Origin: an uncultured Pelagibacteraceae bacterium
GTDB lineage: Bacteria; Pseudomonadota; Alphaproteobacteria; Pelagibacterales; Pelagibacteraceae
Direction: 5' to 3'
Assembly: GCA_902525935.1 (NCBI GenBank)
Contig: CABZJA010000002.1
Location: 40,385-104,384, forward strand
DNA: 64,000 bases
Shown here: one piece after another, positions 1-9,868 of the stretch
Layout: each line of letters starts with the position of its first letter
How positions within the stretch are numbered: the first letter of the stretch is position 1
Made by a program: the position numbers and the translations under genes
The notes under the pieces: model-generated
The model's database searches: none
Told to the model about the DNA's origin: nothing
Seen by the model: the letters and a program-made list of their open reading frames with translations, nothing else

Positions 1-524
1 TTACTAACAATAGATTTAATAATATTAATTTAAATGAAAATGCACCACCTAAAGTTAGCGAGAAAATGTATAAGGCTGTCTTAAAAGATTTTAGTAATCC
101 AGCAAGTTTGGATGAGCAAAATTTAATTATTTTTGAAAATAATCTTTCTTTTGAGTTCACTGATTTCAAAGACCATAAATTTAAAAAGATTTATTTAGTT
201 AATAATAATAACGACAGTAGAAATATTAAACTTAGTGAAAAAACATTGAAATTTAAGACTAATTTAATTCAGGATCAAAAAAGAAGGTTGGATCAAAAAT
301 CTTTGGATTGTGAAATTATTGATATTGGTAGCCTTAAAACAATTGAGAATAGTTATTTTTTATATCCTTGTGTTGGAGAAAATTTAGATTTTCTAACTTC
401 TCAAGGAATAAATAATATAAAATTTCTTTATCGTAATTTAGACCGAAGTTCTTGGAAATATTGCAATAAAGGTTTTTTTAATTTCAAAAAGTATATACCA
501 ACTATAATTAAAGAATTTTTTTAA
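1..524 (+). CDS. Hypothetical protein, 5' truncated by window start
   Basis: The frame is open from base 3 upstream of the listed ATG at 66 (TNNRFNNINLNENAPPKVSEKMYKAV...) and stops at 524. No family recognised. Confidence 0.6.
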   Translation, partial: TNNRFNNINLNENAPPKVSEKMYKAVLKDFSNPASLDEQNLIIFENNLSFEFTDFKDHKFKKIYLVNNNNDSRNIKLSEKTLKFKTNLIQDQKRRLDQKSLDCEIIDIGSLKTIENSYFLYPCVGENLDFLTSQGINNIKFLYRNLDRSSWKYCNKGFFNFKKYIPTIIKEFF

Positions 525-565
525 AGAACTATTGTAAATTATCAAAATTATGTGATAATAATAAT

Positions 566-796
566 ATGAGTAACTTGCAAGTTCTTGAAATTATTGAAAA
601 TCTTAAAGGTAGAAGAAATTACGAAGAAAAGAAAGCTTCAAAATTGGGTTTCAACTCCCTTTATGCGTACATTGAAAGTAAATTATTAAAAGAGAAAGAA
701 GCTGAAGCAGCAAAAATTCTTGAACAATCAGCTGCTAAGGAAGAAATGATTGAGGAAAAAAAACTAGAGAAAAAGAAAAGCTGCTCTTGTTGTTAA
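566..796 (+). CDS. Small charged helical hypothetical protein ending in CSCC
   Basis: 76-aa ORF, Lys/Glu rich, C-terminus KKKSCSCC. Confidence 0.65.
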   Translation: MSNLQVLEIIENLKGRRNYEEKKASKLGFNSLYAYIESKLLKEKEAEAAKILEQSAAKEEMIEEKKLEKKKSCSCC

Positions 797-925
797 TTAG
801 TTATTTTTTGAACATTTCTTAGAACAATATTTCACTTTATCCCAGTTTAATTTCCATTTTTTTCTCCAAGTAAAAGGTCTCTTACATGCAGGGCAAATTT
901 TTGTGGGTAAATTTTCTTTTCTCAC
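797..925 (-). CDS. DUF2256-type small zinc-ribbon-like protein (not in supplied ORF track)
   Basis: GTG start at 925 overlaps the TAG stop of the upstream photolyase gene (TAGTG). Translation VRKENLPTKICPACKRPFTWRKKWKLNWDKVKYCSKKCSKNN* has the CPxCxRPFxWRKKW...WDxVxYCSxxC pattern. Confidence 0.85.
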   Translation of the reverse strand: MRKENLPTKICPACKRPFTWRKKWKLNWDKVKYCSKKCSKNN

Positions 926-2415
926 TATGCAGTATTTTGTTTAATAAATTTTTCTGCCTCAGCTAAAATTAATTTTTTTCTATCAGGTTTCATTTTATCG
1001 AAAATTCTAACCATCATGGATAGTCTAGGATTTTTTAAGAAGAAAGCTCTATTTCTATTTATGAATCTCCAATAAAGACCATCCATGGTATTGCACCATT
1101 CTCCTTTTTTAAAATCCATCATTTTCATGAAATAAGCAGAGCCACAAATATATGGTTTTGTTGCAAATATTCCTCCATCACTGAAAAGCCCCATTCCATA
1201 AACATTCGGGACCATTACCCAGTCAGAGGAATCTACAAACATTTCCATAAACCATTTGTAAACATACGTTGGCTTCACCTCACATAAATTCATTATGTTT
1301 GATAAAATCATTAACCTTTCAATATGATGTGACCAACCATAATTCACTGCATTTTTAATAGCATAATCTAGAGGTGGTAATCCTGTTGTTCCTTCGTACC
1401 ATGAGTTTTTCATTTTTCTATTTTGTTTAAAAAAATTTCTAGTTTCCATTTCTTTTGAATAGCTTTGATAAATACCCCTCATAAATTCTCTCCATCCGAT
1501 TACTTGACGAATATAACCCTCTAAGGAATTTAATCTTATTTTATTTTTATTGTGAAAATCTAAAACTTTTTTAATTATAAATTCTGGAGTGATAAGACCT
1601 AAATTGATATAAGGACTTAAAGCACTATGAAATAATATATTGTCTTTCTGATCAACTGCATCTTCATAATCCCCAAATAAATTTGATTTCTCTTTAATAA
1701 AAAAATTTAATAATTTAATTACATCATCATATTCCGTAGCAAGCCAAAAGTCTTTCGTATTACCTGGGTGACTTTTAAAATTTTTATCAACTAAAATTTT
1801 TAATTTTTTAGTATGAACAGTCTCAGTAATTTTAGGAAATTTGGGTATAGATATATTTTTTGGAAGTTTATTTCGATTTTCTTCGTCAAAACTCCATTTG
1901 CCTCCTTCTGGATTACCATCTTTTTTCATGAGTATATCCAAATCTCTTCTAGTCTCTTTATAAAAAACTGCCATAAAAGGTTTTTTTGATTTTGATAAAT
2001 AATCTTTAAATTTTTCTCTTGAATTCAAAAACATTGGTGTTTGAATAATATTCCATTTAATTTTTTCTTTTTTTAAAAAATTGGTAATTTTATTTTCAAA
2101 AAACTTATCCTCAATTTCGAAACTTGAAATTTCTTTAATTTTCTTTGCTTTAATTATTTTTTTTAATTTTTCTGTGTAATCCAGCTTGAAAAATTTATCC
2201 TCGATCGAAGAATATTCTAATTGAAATTTATTTTTTTTTAGTCTATCTGCGTGAGATCGCATGCAAGATAAAAATAATAATATCTTTTGTTTATGGTGCT
2301 TTTCGTATGTGCACAGCTGATAATCTTCAGCCATGAAGAAAAAGTGGTCTTTTTTGTACTTTTCTAGATATTTCTGGGAGAAAAGCTGATTTCCAAGTAG
2401 AAAAAATAATTTCAT
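925..2415 (-). CDS. Cryptochrome/photolyase family protein (PhrB / FeS-BCP-like, (6-4) photolyase clade)
   Basis: 496 aa. Motifs GWREFMRGIYQ, NYGWSHHIERLMILSN, MFVDSSDWVMVPNVYGMG, KPYICGSAYFMKMMDFKKGEWCNTMDGLYWRFI. Confidence 0.9.
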   Translation of the reverse strand: MKLFFLLGNQLFSQKYLEKYKKDHFFFMAEDYQLCTYEKHHKQKILLFLSCMRSHADRLKKNKFQLEYSSIEDKFFKLDYTEKLKKIIKAKKIKEISSFEIEDKFFENKITNFLKKEKIKWNIIQTPMFLNSREKFKDYLSKSKKPFMAVFYKETRRDLDILMKKDGNPEGGKWSFDEENRNKLPKNISIPKFPKITETVHTKKLKILVDKNFKSHPGNTKDFWLATEYDDVIKLLNFFIKEKSNLFGDYEDAVDQKDNILFHSALSPYINLGLITPEFIIKKVLDFHNKNKIRLNSLEGYIRQVIGWREFMRGIYQSYSKEMETRNFFKQNRKMKNSWYEGTTGLPPLDYAIKNAVNYGWSHHIERLMILSNIMNLCEVKPTYVYKWFMEMFVDSSDWVMVPNVYGMGLFSDGGIFATKPYICGSAYFMKMMDFKKGEWCNTMDGLYWRFINRNRAFFLKNPRLSMMVRIFDKMKPDRKKLILAEAEKFIKQNTA

Positions 2416-2442
2416 TAACTATATATAACCCTTTAAAAATTT

Positions 2443-3153
2443 ATGTCAGAAAAATATTTAGTAATAGGTGCGACAGGATCTATCGGATCTAATTTAGCCG
2501 AACAGTTATACGCAGCTGGCAAAGAAGTACATTTAGTTGGTAGGGATGAAGAAAGAACAAAATCTTTATCTGAAAAACTAAATTGCAAATATACAATTTC
2601 TGATGTCTTAGAAAATAGTTTTGTTGAAAAGATTAAGTCCGAAATAGATGATATAAAAGGTGTAGCTTATTGTGTTGGTTCAATTGATTTAAAACCTTTG
2701 AGAATGGTTTCCGAGCAAGATTTTACAAAATGTATGAAACTAAATTTATATTCTGCAGTAGATTTAATCAAAGGTTATCAAGAAAGTTTAAAAAAAAATA
2801 AAGGATCGATTGTCTTGTTTTCAACTGTAGCTGCTCGAAGAGGTTTTACAAATCATTCAATTATTGCATCGACAAAAGCTGCTGTTGAAGGATTAACTGT
2901 TTCTTTAGCAGCAGAATTTGCTCCTAATATTAGAGTAAATTGCATTGCACCAAGTTTAACTAATTCAAAAATAGCTGAACCAATGTTAAAAAATAAAGCA
3001 ATAGCTGATGGTATTGCGAGAGCTCATCCATTAAAGAGACTTGGAGAAGGTAAAGACTCAGCTTCGCTTGCAAAATTTTTAATAACTGAAGAAAGTTCTT
3101 GGGTTACAGGACAAATTATTGCTGTCGATGGTGGTAGATCAAAACTTTCATAG
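2443..3153 (+). CDS. SDR family oxidoreductase
   Basis: N-terminal GATGSIGSN Rossmann motif, catalytic-region S/Y/K pattern, C-terminal GQIIAVDGGRS. Confidence 0.88.
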   Translation: MSEKYLVIGATGSIGSNLAEQLYAAGKEVHLVGRDEERTKSLSEKLNCKYTISDVLENSFVEKIKSEIDDIKGVAYCVGSIDLKPLRMVSEQDFTKCMKLNLYSAVDLIKGYQESLKKNKGSIVLFSTVAARRGFTNHSIIASTKAAVEGLTVSLAAEFAPNIRVNCIAPSLTNSKIAEPMLKNKAIADGIARAHPLKRLGEGKDSASLAKFLITEESSWVTGQIIAVDGGRSKLS

Positions 3154-3154
3154 A

Positions 3155-4219
3155 GTGAAGAAATTATTATTTCTTTTATCATTAATACTATTCTCAACTA
3201 ATTCATTTAGTAAAAATTTTAATTTTAATAAAATTATTGAATTAGAAGCACCTTGGGGTTCGTCATTCGTTAATGATAACGAAATGATTGTTACCGAGAA
3301 AGGTGGCAAAATAAAATTTGTTAATATTTCTACAAGAGAGATAAATGAAATTGGTCATAATTTAAATTTTATAGAATATGGACAGGGAGGATTATTAGAT
3401 ATTCTGTATCATGAAGATTACATTTACGTCTCATACACAGAAAATAGAAATAATTGGAAGACTAGTACTTCAATTGCACGTGCAAAATTTAATAAAAATA
3501 AATTAAATTTTAAAAATATTTTTCAAGCCAATCCACCAATTGACTCGCCTTATCATTTTGGTTCAAGACTGGCAATTAAAGACAATTATTTATTTGCTTC
3601 TGCAGGTGAAAGAGGTGGGGGAATGATTGCTCAAGATGGAAATAAACATCCAGGAAGTATAATTAGAATTTATCTAAATGGTGGCATTCCAAAAGACAAT
3701 CCTCGTTTTGAGGGGAAATCAGACTGGCTACCTGAAATATATCAAATTGGTGTAAGAAATCCTCAAGGTTTAACTTTATCACCTTTTGATGGAAAAATTT
3801 ATATGAGCAATCATGGCGCTAAAGGAGGCGATTGGTTTGGTGAAGCAAAGAAAGGTGAAAATTATGGTTGGAAAATTCTTGGATGGGGTGGCACAAATTA
3901 TTCAGGTATACCAATAGGGCCAAAATGGAAACCTGGCTTTACAAAAGCCATTCAATATTGGGTTCCATCTATAGCCACAAGTGCAATCACAATTTACAAA
4001 GGGAATGAATTTAAAGAATGGAATGGTCATGCATTAATTACTTCTCTTAAAGATAAGTCTTTAAGAAAATTAGAGTTTAATGATTTATCAGATGTAAAAG
4101 AGGAAATAATATTTAAAGATAAAATTGGAAGAATCAGAGACATACAAATTCATCCTATAAACGGTAAACTATATTTTTTAAATCAAAATGGATTGTGGTT
4201 GATGGAAAACTCTAGTTAG
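3155..4219 (+). CDS. PQQ-dependent sugar dehydrogenase-like protein (secreted beta-propeller)
   Basis: The ORF track starts at 3119, but a GTG at 3155 directly after the SDR stop begins a good signal peptide (VKKLLFLLSLILFSTNSFS). Motifs GQGGLLDI, YQIGVRNPQGL, HGAKGGDWFGE, NYGW. Confidence 0.85.
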   Translation: MKKLLFLLSLILFSTNSFSKNFNFNKIIELEAPWGSSFVNDNEMIVTEKGGKIKFVNISTREINEIGHNLNFIEYGQGGLLDILYHEDYIYVSYTENRNNWKTSTSIARAKFNKNKLNFKNIFQANPPIDSPYHFGSRLAIKDNYLFASAGERGGGMIAQDGNKHPGSIIRIYLNGGIPKDNPRFEGKSDWLPEIYQIGVRNPQGLTLSPFDGKIYMSNHGAKGGDWFGEAKKGENYGWKILGWGGTNYSGIPIGPKWKPGFTKAIQYWVPSIATSAITIYKGNEFKEWNGHALITSLKDKSLRKLEFNDLSDVKEEIIFKDKIGRIRDIQIHPINGKLYFLNQNGLWLMENSS

Positions 4220-5213
4220 TATCAAAAAGTTCTTTAAATAATTTAAACTCACCAATTTTAAAAATAATTGCATCATCTTTTTTAAATCCAAATCTTTCTG
4301 CATTTTGCTTAAACCTTAAAGGGGGCTCTAATATTGGCTCAAGTGATAAAACAAAAGTTCCCCAATGCATTCCAATTACTTTTTTACTTTTTAAATCTTT
4401 AGCTAGTCCAAGGGCTTCTTCAGGGTTAGTGTGGTAAGCAGAAGAATCTTTAATTGAAGCCATAGGATAAAAATTATATGCACCAATATTAATAAATGTT
4501 AAATCAATTGGACCATACTTATCTCCCAATTCTTTATATATTTTTCCAACTCCAGTATCACATGAAAATAATATTTTTTTTCCTTTGTATTCAATCAAAT
4601 AGCTACCCCATAAAGTTTTGTTAGTATCCGTTAAACTCCTTTTTGACCAGTGAACTGAAGGCAAAAAAGTAATATTTAAATTCTGATTTATTCTTATTTG
4701 ATCATACCAATCCATTTCATTTACATCTTTAAATCTATTAATTTTAAAATATTTTCTCAGTCCTAAAGGTACCAAAACTTTAGAATCTTTATAAGGAAAT
4801 CTCATTATTGTTTTCATGTCTTGATGATCATAGTGATTGTGAGTTAGTAGAAAAATATCTGTTCTTGGTATCTCATTAAGTTTTAATGCTGGTTCGGTAA
4901 ATCTCTTTGGCCCAAAAAATAAAGGTCCTGCATTTTTTGAAAAAACTGGATCTGTTATTATTGTTATTTCCCCTAATTTTATTAAAAATGTTGCATGACC
5001 TATCCATGCTACATAATCTTCTTTTTGAAAATTATTTAAATCCAATAAAGCTTTTTCTTTCTTAATAATATTACTTTCAGGAAAAGTCATATCTAATTTT
5101 TTTTTTTCTTTATTAAATACCTTAAACGACCAATTGAAATTCATATCAATCACCTTTGATCCTTCAGGATTGCGAAATGTGCCATTTGCTAAATGATGAT
5201 ATTTTTTTTTCAT
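4212..5213 (-). CDS. MBL-fold metallo-hydrolase (NAPE-PLD/RomA-like)
   Basis: WIGHATFLIKLG, TDPVFS, LLTHNHYDHQD, HWSKR, GMHWGTF. Confidence 0.88.
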   Translation of the reverse strand: MKKKYHHLANGTFRNPEGSKVIDMNFNWSFKVFNKEKKKLDMTFPESNIIKKEKALLDLNNFQKEDYVAWIGHATFLIKLGEITIITDPVFSKNAGPLFFGPKRFTEPALKLNEIPRTDIFLLTHNHYDHQDMKTIMRFPYKDSKVLVPLGLRKYFKINRFKDVNEMDWYDQIRINQNLNITFLPSVHWSKRSLTDTNKTLWGSYLIEYKGKKILFSCDTGVGKIYKELGDKYGPIDLTFINIGAYNFYPMASIKDSSAYHTNPEEALGLAKDLKSKKVIGMHWGTFVLSLEPILEPPLRFKQNAERFGFKKDDAIIFKIGEFKLFKELFDTN

Positions 5214-5219
5214 ATCCGA

Positions 5220-5828
5220 TTAATAATTTTTTAAAATAATATCTTGAATTGTATTACTTATAACTATTGTTCCAGCTTTGTTAGGGTGTATTCCATCTTG
5301 TTGATTTAGATTTGGATCAAGAGCAACACCCTCTAACAAAAATGGAATTAGAGGTAAATTATATTTTTTTGACAATTTAGGATAAATAGCATCAAAATTT
5401 TTTTTATATTTAGTTCCATGTGTTGTTGGTGCAACCATACCAGCTATTATAATTTTTATTTTTTTACTATTAGCAATATTAATTATTCCCTCTAAATTTC
5501 TTTCAGTTTCGTCTGGTTGAATTCCTCTAAGCATATCATTTGCCCCAAGACCAAGGATGATTAAATCAATACCAGGTTCTGATAAACTCCATTCTGCTCT
5601 ATTCAATCCACCAGAAGAAGTACTTCCTGACACACTTCCATTTATTACCTTAATATTTAAACCACTCCTAACGAGATTATTTTCTAAAACCAAAGATAAG
5701 TGTTGTTCTTTAGGTAGACCATAACCCGCCATTAAACTATCACCGAATAATATAACCTTTTCTATTGCACTTGCATTTATGTGCACTAGAAAGATTAACA
5801 ATATTTTTATAAATAAACTTTTATTCAT
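5220..5828 (-). CDS. tesA: Arylesterase / lysophospholipase L1-like SGNH hydrolase
   Basis: ILFGDSLMAGYGLP, LGLGANDMLRG, DGIHPN. The internal Met at 5828 starts a signal peptide (MNKSLFIKILLIFLVHINASA), so this start is preferred to 5891. Confidence 0.85.
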   Translation of the reverse strand: MNKSLFIKILLIFLVHINASAIEKVILFGDSLMAGYGLPKEQHLSLVLENNLVRSGLNIKVINGSVSGSTSSGGLNRAEWSLSEPGIDLIILGLGANDMLRGIQPDETERNLEGIINIANSKKIKIIIAGMVAPTTHGTKYKKNFDAIYPKLSKKYNLPLIPFLLEGVALDPNLNQQDGIHPNKAGTIVISNTIQDIILKNY

Positions 5829-6492
5829 GAACACACTTCTTAAATTAAAAAAAATAAATCTCAAATACCAAACTGGAAAGGATAATATCAATGTTTTAAA
5901 AAATATTGATTTAACTATAAAAAAAAAAGAAACTGTGTCTGTGGTTGGAGAAAGTGGGTCAGGAAAAACAAGCTTGATTATGTTAATTGGTGGACTAGAA
6001 CGTCCAACCTCAGGGAAAATTATATTTCAAGACAGGGAAATAACAAATCTTAATGAAGACAAAGTATCTGAAATTAGAAAGCAAAATATAGGAATTATAT
6101 TTCAATCATTCTATTTAATTCCAAATTATACAGCTGTTGAAAATGTAGCTTTAACACTTGAACTTAATGAATTTAAAAATCCTGAGAAAGAAGCAAAAAG
6201 TTTGTTAGATCGATTTGGTCTAAAACATAGATTCAATAATCTTCCAAGTCAATTATCTGGCGGAGAGCAACAACGTGTGGCGATTGCAAGAGCTATTGCA
6301 ATGAAACCAGGTTTGATTTTAGCTGATGAACCAACTGGTAACCTAGATACCGAAAACTCAATAATGATCTCTGAAATTTTATTTAAATACGTCAAAGAAG
6401 AAGGGTCGTCTTTAATAATAGTGACACATGATCCAAAATTAGCAGACAAAGCAAAACGAAAAATTAAAATCAAAGATGGAAAAATTAAATAA
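5827..6492 (+). CDS. ybbA: ABC transporter ATP-binding protein (YbbA/LolD-like)
   Basis: Walker A GESGSGKTS, signature LSGGEQQRVAIARA, Walker B LILADEPTGNLD. Start taken at the MNTLLKLK Met, 5827. Confidence 0.88.
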   Translation: MNTLLKLKKINLKYQTGKDNINVLKNIDLTIKKKETVSVVGESGSGKTSLIMLIGGLERPTSGKIIFQDREITNLNEDKVSEIRKQNIGIIFQSFYLIPNYTAVENVALTLELNEFKNPEKEAKSLLDRFGLKHRFNNLPSQLSGGEQQRVAIARAIAMKPGLILADEPTGNLDTENSIMISEILFKYVKEEGSSLIIVTHDPKLADKAKRKIKIKDGKIK

Positions 6493-9013
6493 TTCTTCGA
6501 AGTTAAGTTTAATATTCAAGTATGCTTTAAAGGATTTAAGCAGAAATTATAAAAAAATTTCAAGCATTATTGTAACGCTGTTTATCAGTCTTTTTATTTT
6601 AAGTGCCATCTTTACAATCGAAGATAGTTTAAAAAAAGAGCTTAACGATAATGCAAAAGTTCTTTTAGGTGGAGATCTTGAAATCGATTATAACCGTAAT
6701 CAGGGGGATCTTAATTTAGTCAATAAAGTAAAGGAATTTTCAACTGTCTCACAAATGATAGAGTTCAGTACAATGCTTTCTACGACAGGCAGAGAAAAAA
6801 ATAAATCATTATTTACAAGAATTAAAACAGTTGATGAAAAATATCCGTTATACGGTGAAGTTGTTTATCAGCCGGAAGATGCTTATGAAAGAATACAAAA
6901 GGAACCCAAGACAATTTTGATTAATGAAAGTTTATCAAAAACTTTAAAGATAAAAATAAATGATAAAGTTAAGGTACAAGATCAAAGTTTCATAGTTGTT
7001 GGAATTATAAAATCTGTACCTGATGTCAGTGGGTTTGTAGCTTTTGGAGATTGGGCATTAGCAGGAAAACAAACTTTGGAGATACTAAAATTAAATGGAA
7101 TTGGTAGTTTTTTAAATTATGAATATAAAGTAAAGTTCAAACTAGGTGATGATCCAGAAAAAATAGAAAGTAAGATCAAAGATATTTTCAAAGATGACCA
7201 AAAGGTAAAGCTTAGATTTCCAGAAAATTCTGCTAGTGGCTTAAAAAGGATAATTAATAATTTTTCCCAATTTCTCTCTTTAGTTTCAATCAGTGCAATG
7301 TTGATTGCTGGAATAGGTATCGCTAATACATTGTTGTCATTTATAAACCAGAATAATATGTCTATAGCTGTAAGAAAAGCTGTAGGATTTTATTCAGGAA
7401 ATATAAAAACACTTTATTATCTTCAATTATTAATATTATTATTTATTATTACTGTAATTTCTTATGGCTCAAGTTTTTTAATTGTACCAATTGCAGATAA
7501 ATATTTATCTGATGGTTTGGGATTAAATGTTTATCCAAAATTCTCTTTAATTAATTTTATAAAAATATTTATTGTAGGTTTGTTAGTTCTTATAATTTTT
7601 TCAATACCAACAATAAGTTCAATTGATCAAGTTAAAGCATCAAACCTATTTAGAAATGTATTCCAAAACCTACAATTTTATTATTCAAAAAAGTCAATAA
7701 TTTTGAGTTTTATCTTGTTATCATTTTTAGTTTTATTGTTTACACTAGGATCTGAAAGGCCTTCTTATAACTTGGGTTATTTCTTGGCTTTTTTTGTATG
7801 TCTAATTGTATTTTTTTTACTTTCAAAAATTATGATTTATTTACTGAAAAAGTTTAATTTTAGCTCAAATATTTCTTTAAAGGTTTCAATAAAAAATATC
7901 ACCCAAACAAAAAGTATTACTCCTATTACAATTATGTCTTTAGGTTTAGGAGTAACTTTATTATTAACATTAGCTTTAGTTGGAACAAATTTTAAAAGAG
8001 AAATTGCAAGATCTATTCCAGATATTGCACCTGATTATTTTTTTGTTGGAATTCAAAAGGGTGAAAAGGAAAAATTTGAACAAGGTGTTTACAAAATGGA
8101 CCCTGATGCGAACATTGAAATAGTACCCATGGTTTCTTCAGGAATAGTAAAAATTAACGGTGTAAATCCAAATAGCTATATTAAACCAGATAATGATAGT
8201 TATTGGGTGATTGGAAGTGAAAGAAGATCTTCTTGGGTTGAAAATATGCCTAAAGATAATCCAATTTTAAAAGGGGAATGGTGGGATTTATCAAAACCTA
8301 ACCAACTTCAGATATCACTTGATACAAAAGTGGCTAAAGATTTTAATATTGAGTTGGGAGATATTTTTACTTTAAACATTTATGGTCGAGAAATTGATGG
8401 AGAAATAGTTAATTTTAGAGAAGTTGATTATCGTGATCTAAATATTAATTTTGTCATGTTATTTAATCCACAATTTGCAAAAAATATTCCACATGAATAT
8501 TTGGCAACTGCCAAATTTAAAAATCCAGATAGGTTTGAAGAGACAGAAATGTTAGAAGTATTACCCAGTTTATCTATGATAAAAATTGCCGATTACTTGA
8601 ATAAAGTAACAGCAGTTTTAAATAAAGTTTTCATAGCTGTAACCCTAATTTCTGGTGTAACAATTGTCATTGGATTGATTGTTATCTCAAGTGCTATAAT
8701 GGTCCAAGGAAAAGTAAAAGAGTACCAAAATCTTGTGTTTAAAATTCTAGGTTTTTCTAAAAAAGAAATTATATTTTCCTCTTTAATAGAATTTATTATT
8801 ATTTTTATGTCTGTAATATTAATCGCAATCTTTTTTGCGGTGATTGGTTCAAAATTTATTATTGAGAATATTTTTGAATTAGTATGGCAATTTGATTTTG
8901 AGGTTTTAATTTACCTTGGCGCCTCTATAGGAATTGTGACCTTGATTTTAATTATGCTAACTAATGTTAGATACTTGAGTCCTAAAGTTTACCCTTTAAT
9001 TAGAAATCAGTAA
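6476..9013 (+). CDS. ybbP: ABC transporter permease, FtsX-like (YbbP family)
   Basis: 845 aa, multiple TM segments, FtsX-like repeats, overlaps ybbA by 17 bp. Confidence 0.88.
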   Translation: MEKLNNSSKLSLIFKYALKDLSRNYKKISSIIVTLFISLFILSAIFTIEDSLKKELNDNAKVLLGGDLEIDYNRNQGDLNLVNKVKEFSTVSQMIEFSTMLSTTGREKNKSLFTRIKTVDEKYPLYGEVVYQPEDAYERIQKEPKTILINESLSKTLKIKINDKVKVQDQSFIVVGIIKSVPDVSGFVAFGDWALAGKQTLEILKLNGIGSFLNYEYKVKFKLGDDPEKIESKIKDIFKDDQKVKLRFPENSASGLKRIINNFSQFLSLVSISAMLIAGIGIANTLLSFINQNNMSIAVRKAVGFYSGNIKTLYYLQLLILLFIITVISYGSSFLIVPIADKYLSDGLGLNVYPKFSLINFIKIFIVGLLVLIIFSIPTISSIDQVKASNLFRNVFQNLQFYYSKKSIILSFILLSFLVLLFTLGSERPSYNLGYFLAFFVCLIVFFLLSKIMIYLLKKFNFSSNISLKVSIKNITQTKSITPITIMSLGLGVTLLLTLALVGTNFKREIARSIPDIAPDYFFVGIQKGEKEKFEQGVYKMDPDANIEIVPMVSSGIVKINGVNPNSYIKPDNDSYWVIGSERRSSWVENMPKDNPILKGEWWDLSKPNQLQISLDTKVAKDFNIELGDIFTLNIYGREIDGEIVNFREVDYRDLNINFVMLFNPQFAKNIPHEYLATAKFKNPDRFEETEMLEVLPSLSMIKIADYLNKVTAVLNKVFIAVTLISGVTIVIGLIVISSAIMVQGKVKEYQNLVFKILGFSKKEIIFSSLIEFIIIFMSVILIAIFFAVIGSKFIIENIFELVWQFDFEVLIYLGASIGIVTLILIMLTNVRYLSPKVYPLIRNQ

Positions 9014-9019
9014 TAAATT

Positions 9020-9865
9020 TTATTTATTTGCTCTCTTAAAACACTCAATTGTATTTTTAAGTAAACATGCAATAGTCATAGGTCCAACTCCACCTGGAAC
9101 TGGAGTTAAAGCTTTTGCAACTTTTGATACTTCATCAAATGCGACATCGCCAACTAAGCCGTTTTCAGTTTTATTAATTCCAACATCAATAACAATTGCA
9201 TCTTTTTTCACCCAATCACCTTTCACAAGCTCAGGAATTCCAACAGCAGCAACTATAATGTCACCTTTTAAACATTCACCTTTAAGATCATTTGTTTTTG
9301 AATGAGTAATTGTAACTGTGCAATTTTCTTTCAACAACAACTGTGTCATTGGCTTACCATTTAAATTTGATCTACCAACAATTACAGCCTTTTTACCATT
9401 AAGGTTTGGTTCAATTTTTTTTATTAATAGATAACAACCTAAAGGAGTGCATGGAATAGAACTTTCATAACCTGACGACAGATTACCAACATTCATGGGA
9501 TGAAATCCATCTACATCTTTCTCTGGTATAATTGCCTCTATAACTTTTTGTTTATCAATATGTTTTGGAAGTGGAAGCTGAACTAAAATTCCTGAAACAG
9601 AATCGTTCTTGTTAAGTTCATCAATCTTTTTTAAAACTTCACTTTCTTCAACACTGTCAGGGTATCTAATCACCTCTGATTTAAGACCTACTTCATTAGC
9701 AGATTTCTCTTTATTTCTAACATAAATTTGGCTAGGTGCTAAATCACCAATCAATATTACTGTTAAACCTGGTACTTTATTGTGCTTATCTTTTAATGAT
9801 AAGACTTCTTTCTTGAGCTCATCTCTTAGATCAGCGGCAGCTTTTTTCCCGTCAATTAAAATCAT
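9020..9865 (-). CDS. folD: Bifunctional methylenetetrahydrofolate dehydrogenase/cyclohydrolase
   Basis: GILVQLPLPKHID, PEKDVDGFHPMNVG, VGRSNLNGKPM, TPVPGGVGPMT. Confidence 0.96.
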   Translation of the reverse strand: MILIDGKKAAADLRDELKKEVLSLKDKHNKVPGLTVILIGDLAPSQIYVRNKEKSANEVGLKSEVIRYPDSVEESEVLKKIDELNKNDSVSGILVQLPLPKHIDKQKVIEAIIPEKDVDGFHPMNVGNLSSGYESSIPCTPLGCYLLIKKIEPNLNGKKAVIVGRSNLNGKPMTQLLLKENCTVTITHSKTNDLKGECLKGDIIVAAVGIPELVKGDWVKKDAIVIDVGINKTENGLVGDVAFDEVSKVAKALTPVPGGVGPMTIACLLKNTIECFKRANK

Positions 9866-9868
9866 TTA

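Noticed and set aside
6249-6473. ORF opposite ybbA
   Set aside because: Antisense shadow of a well-supported ABC ATPase; no independent motif.
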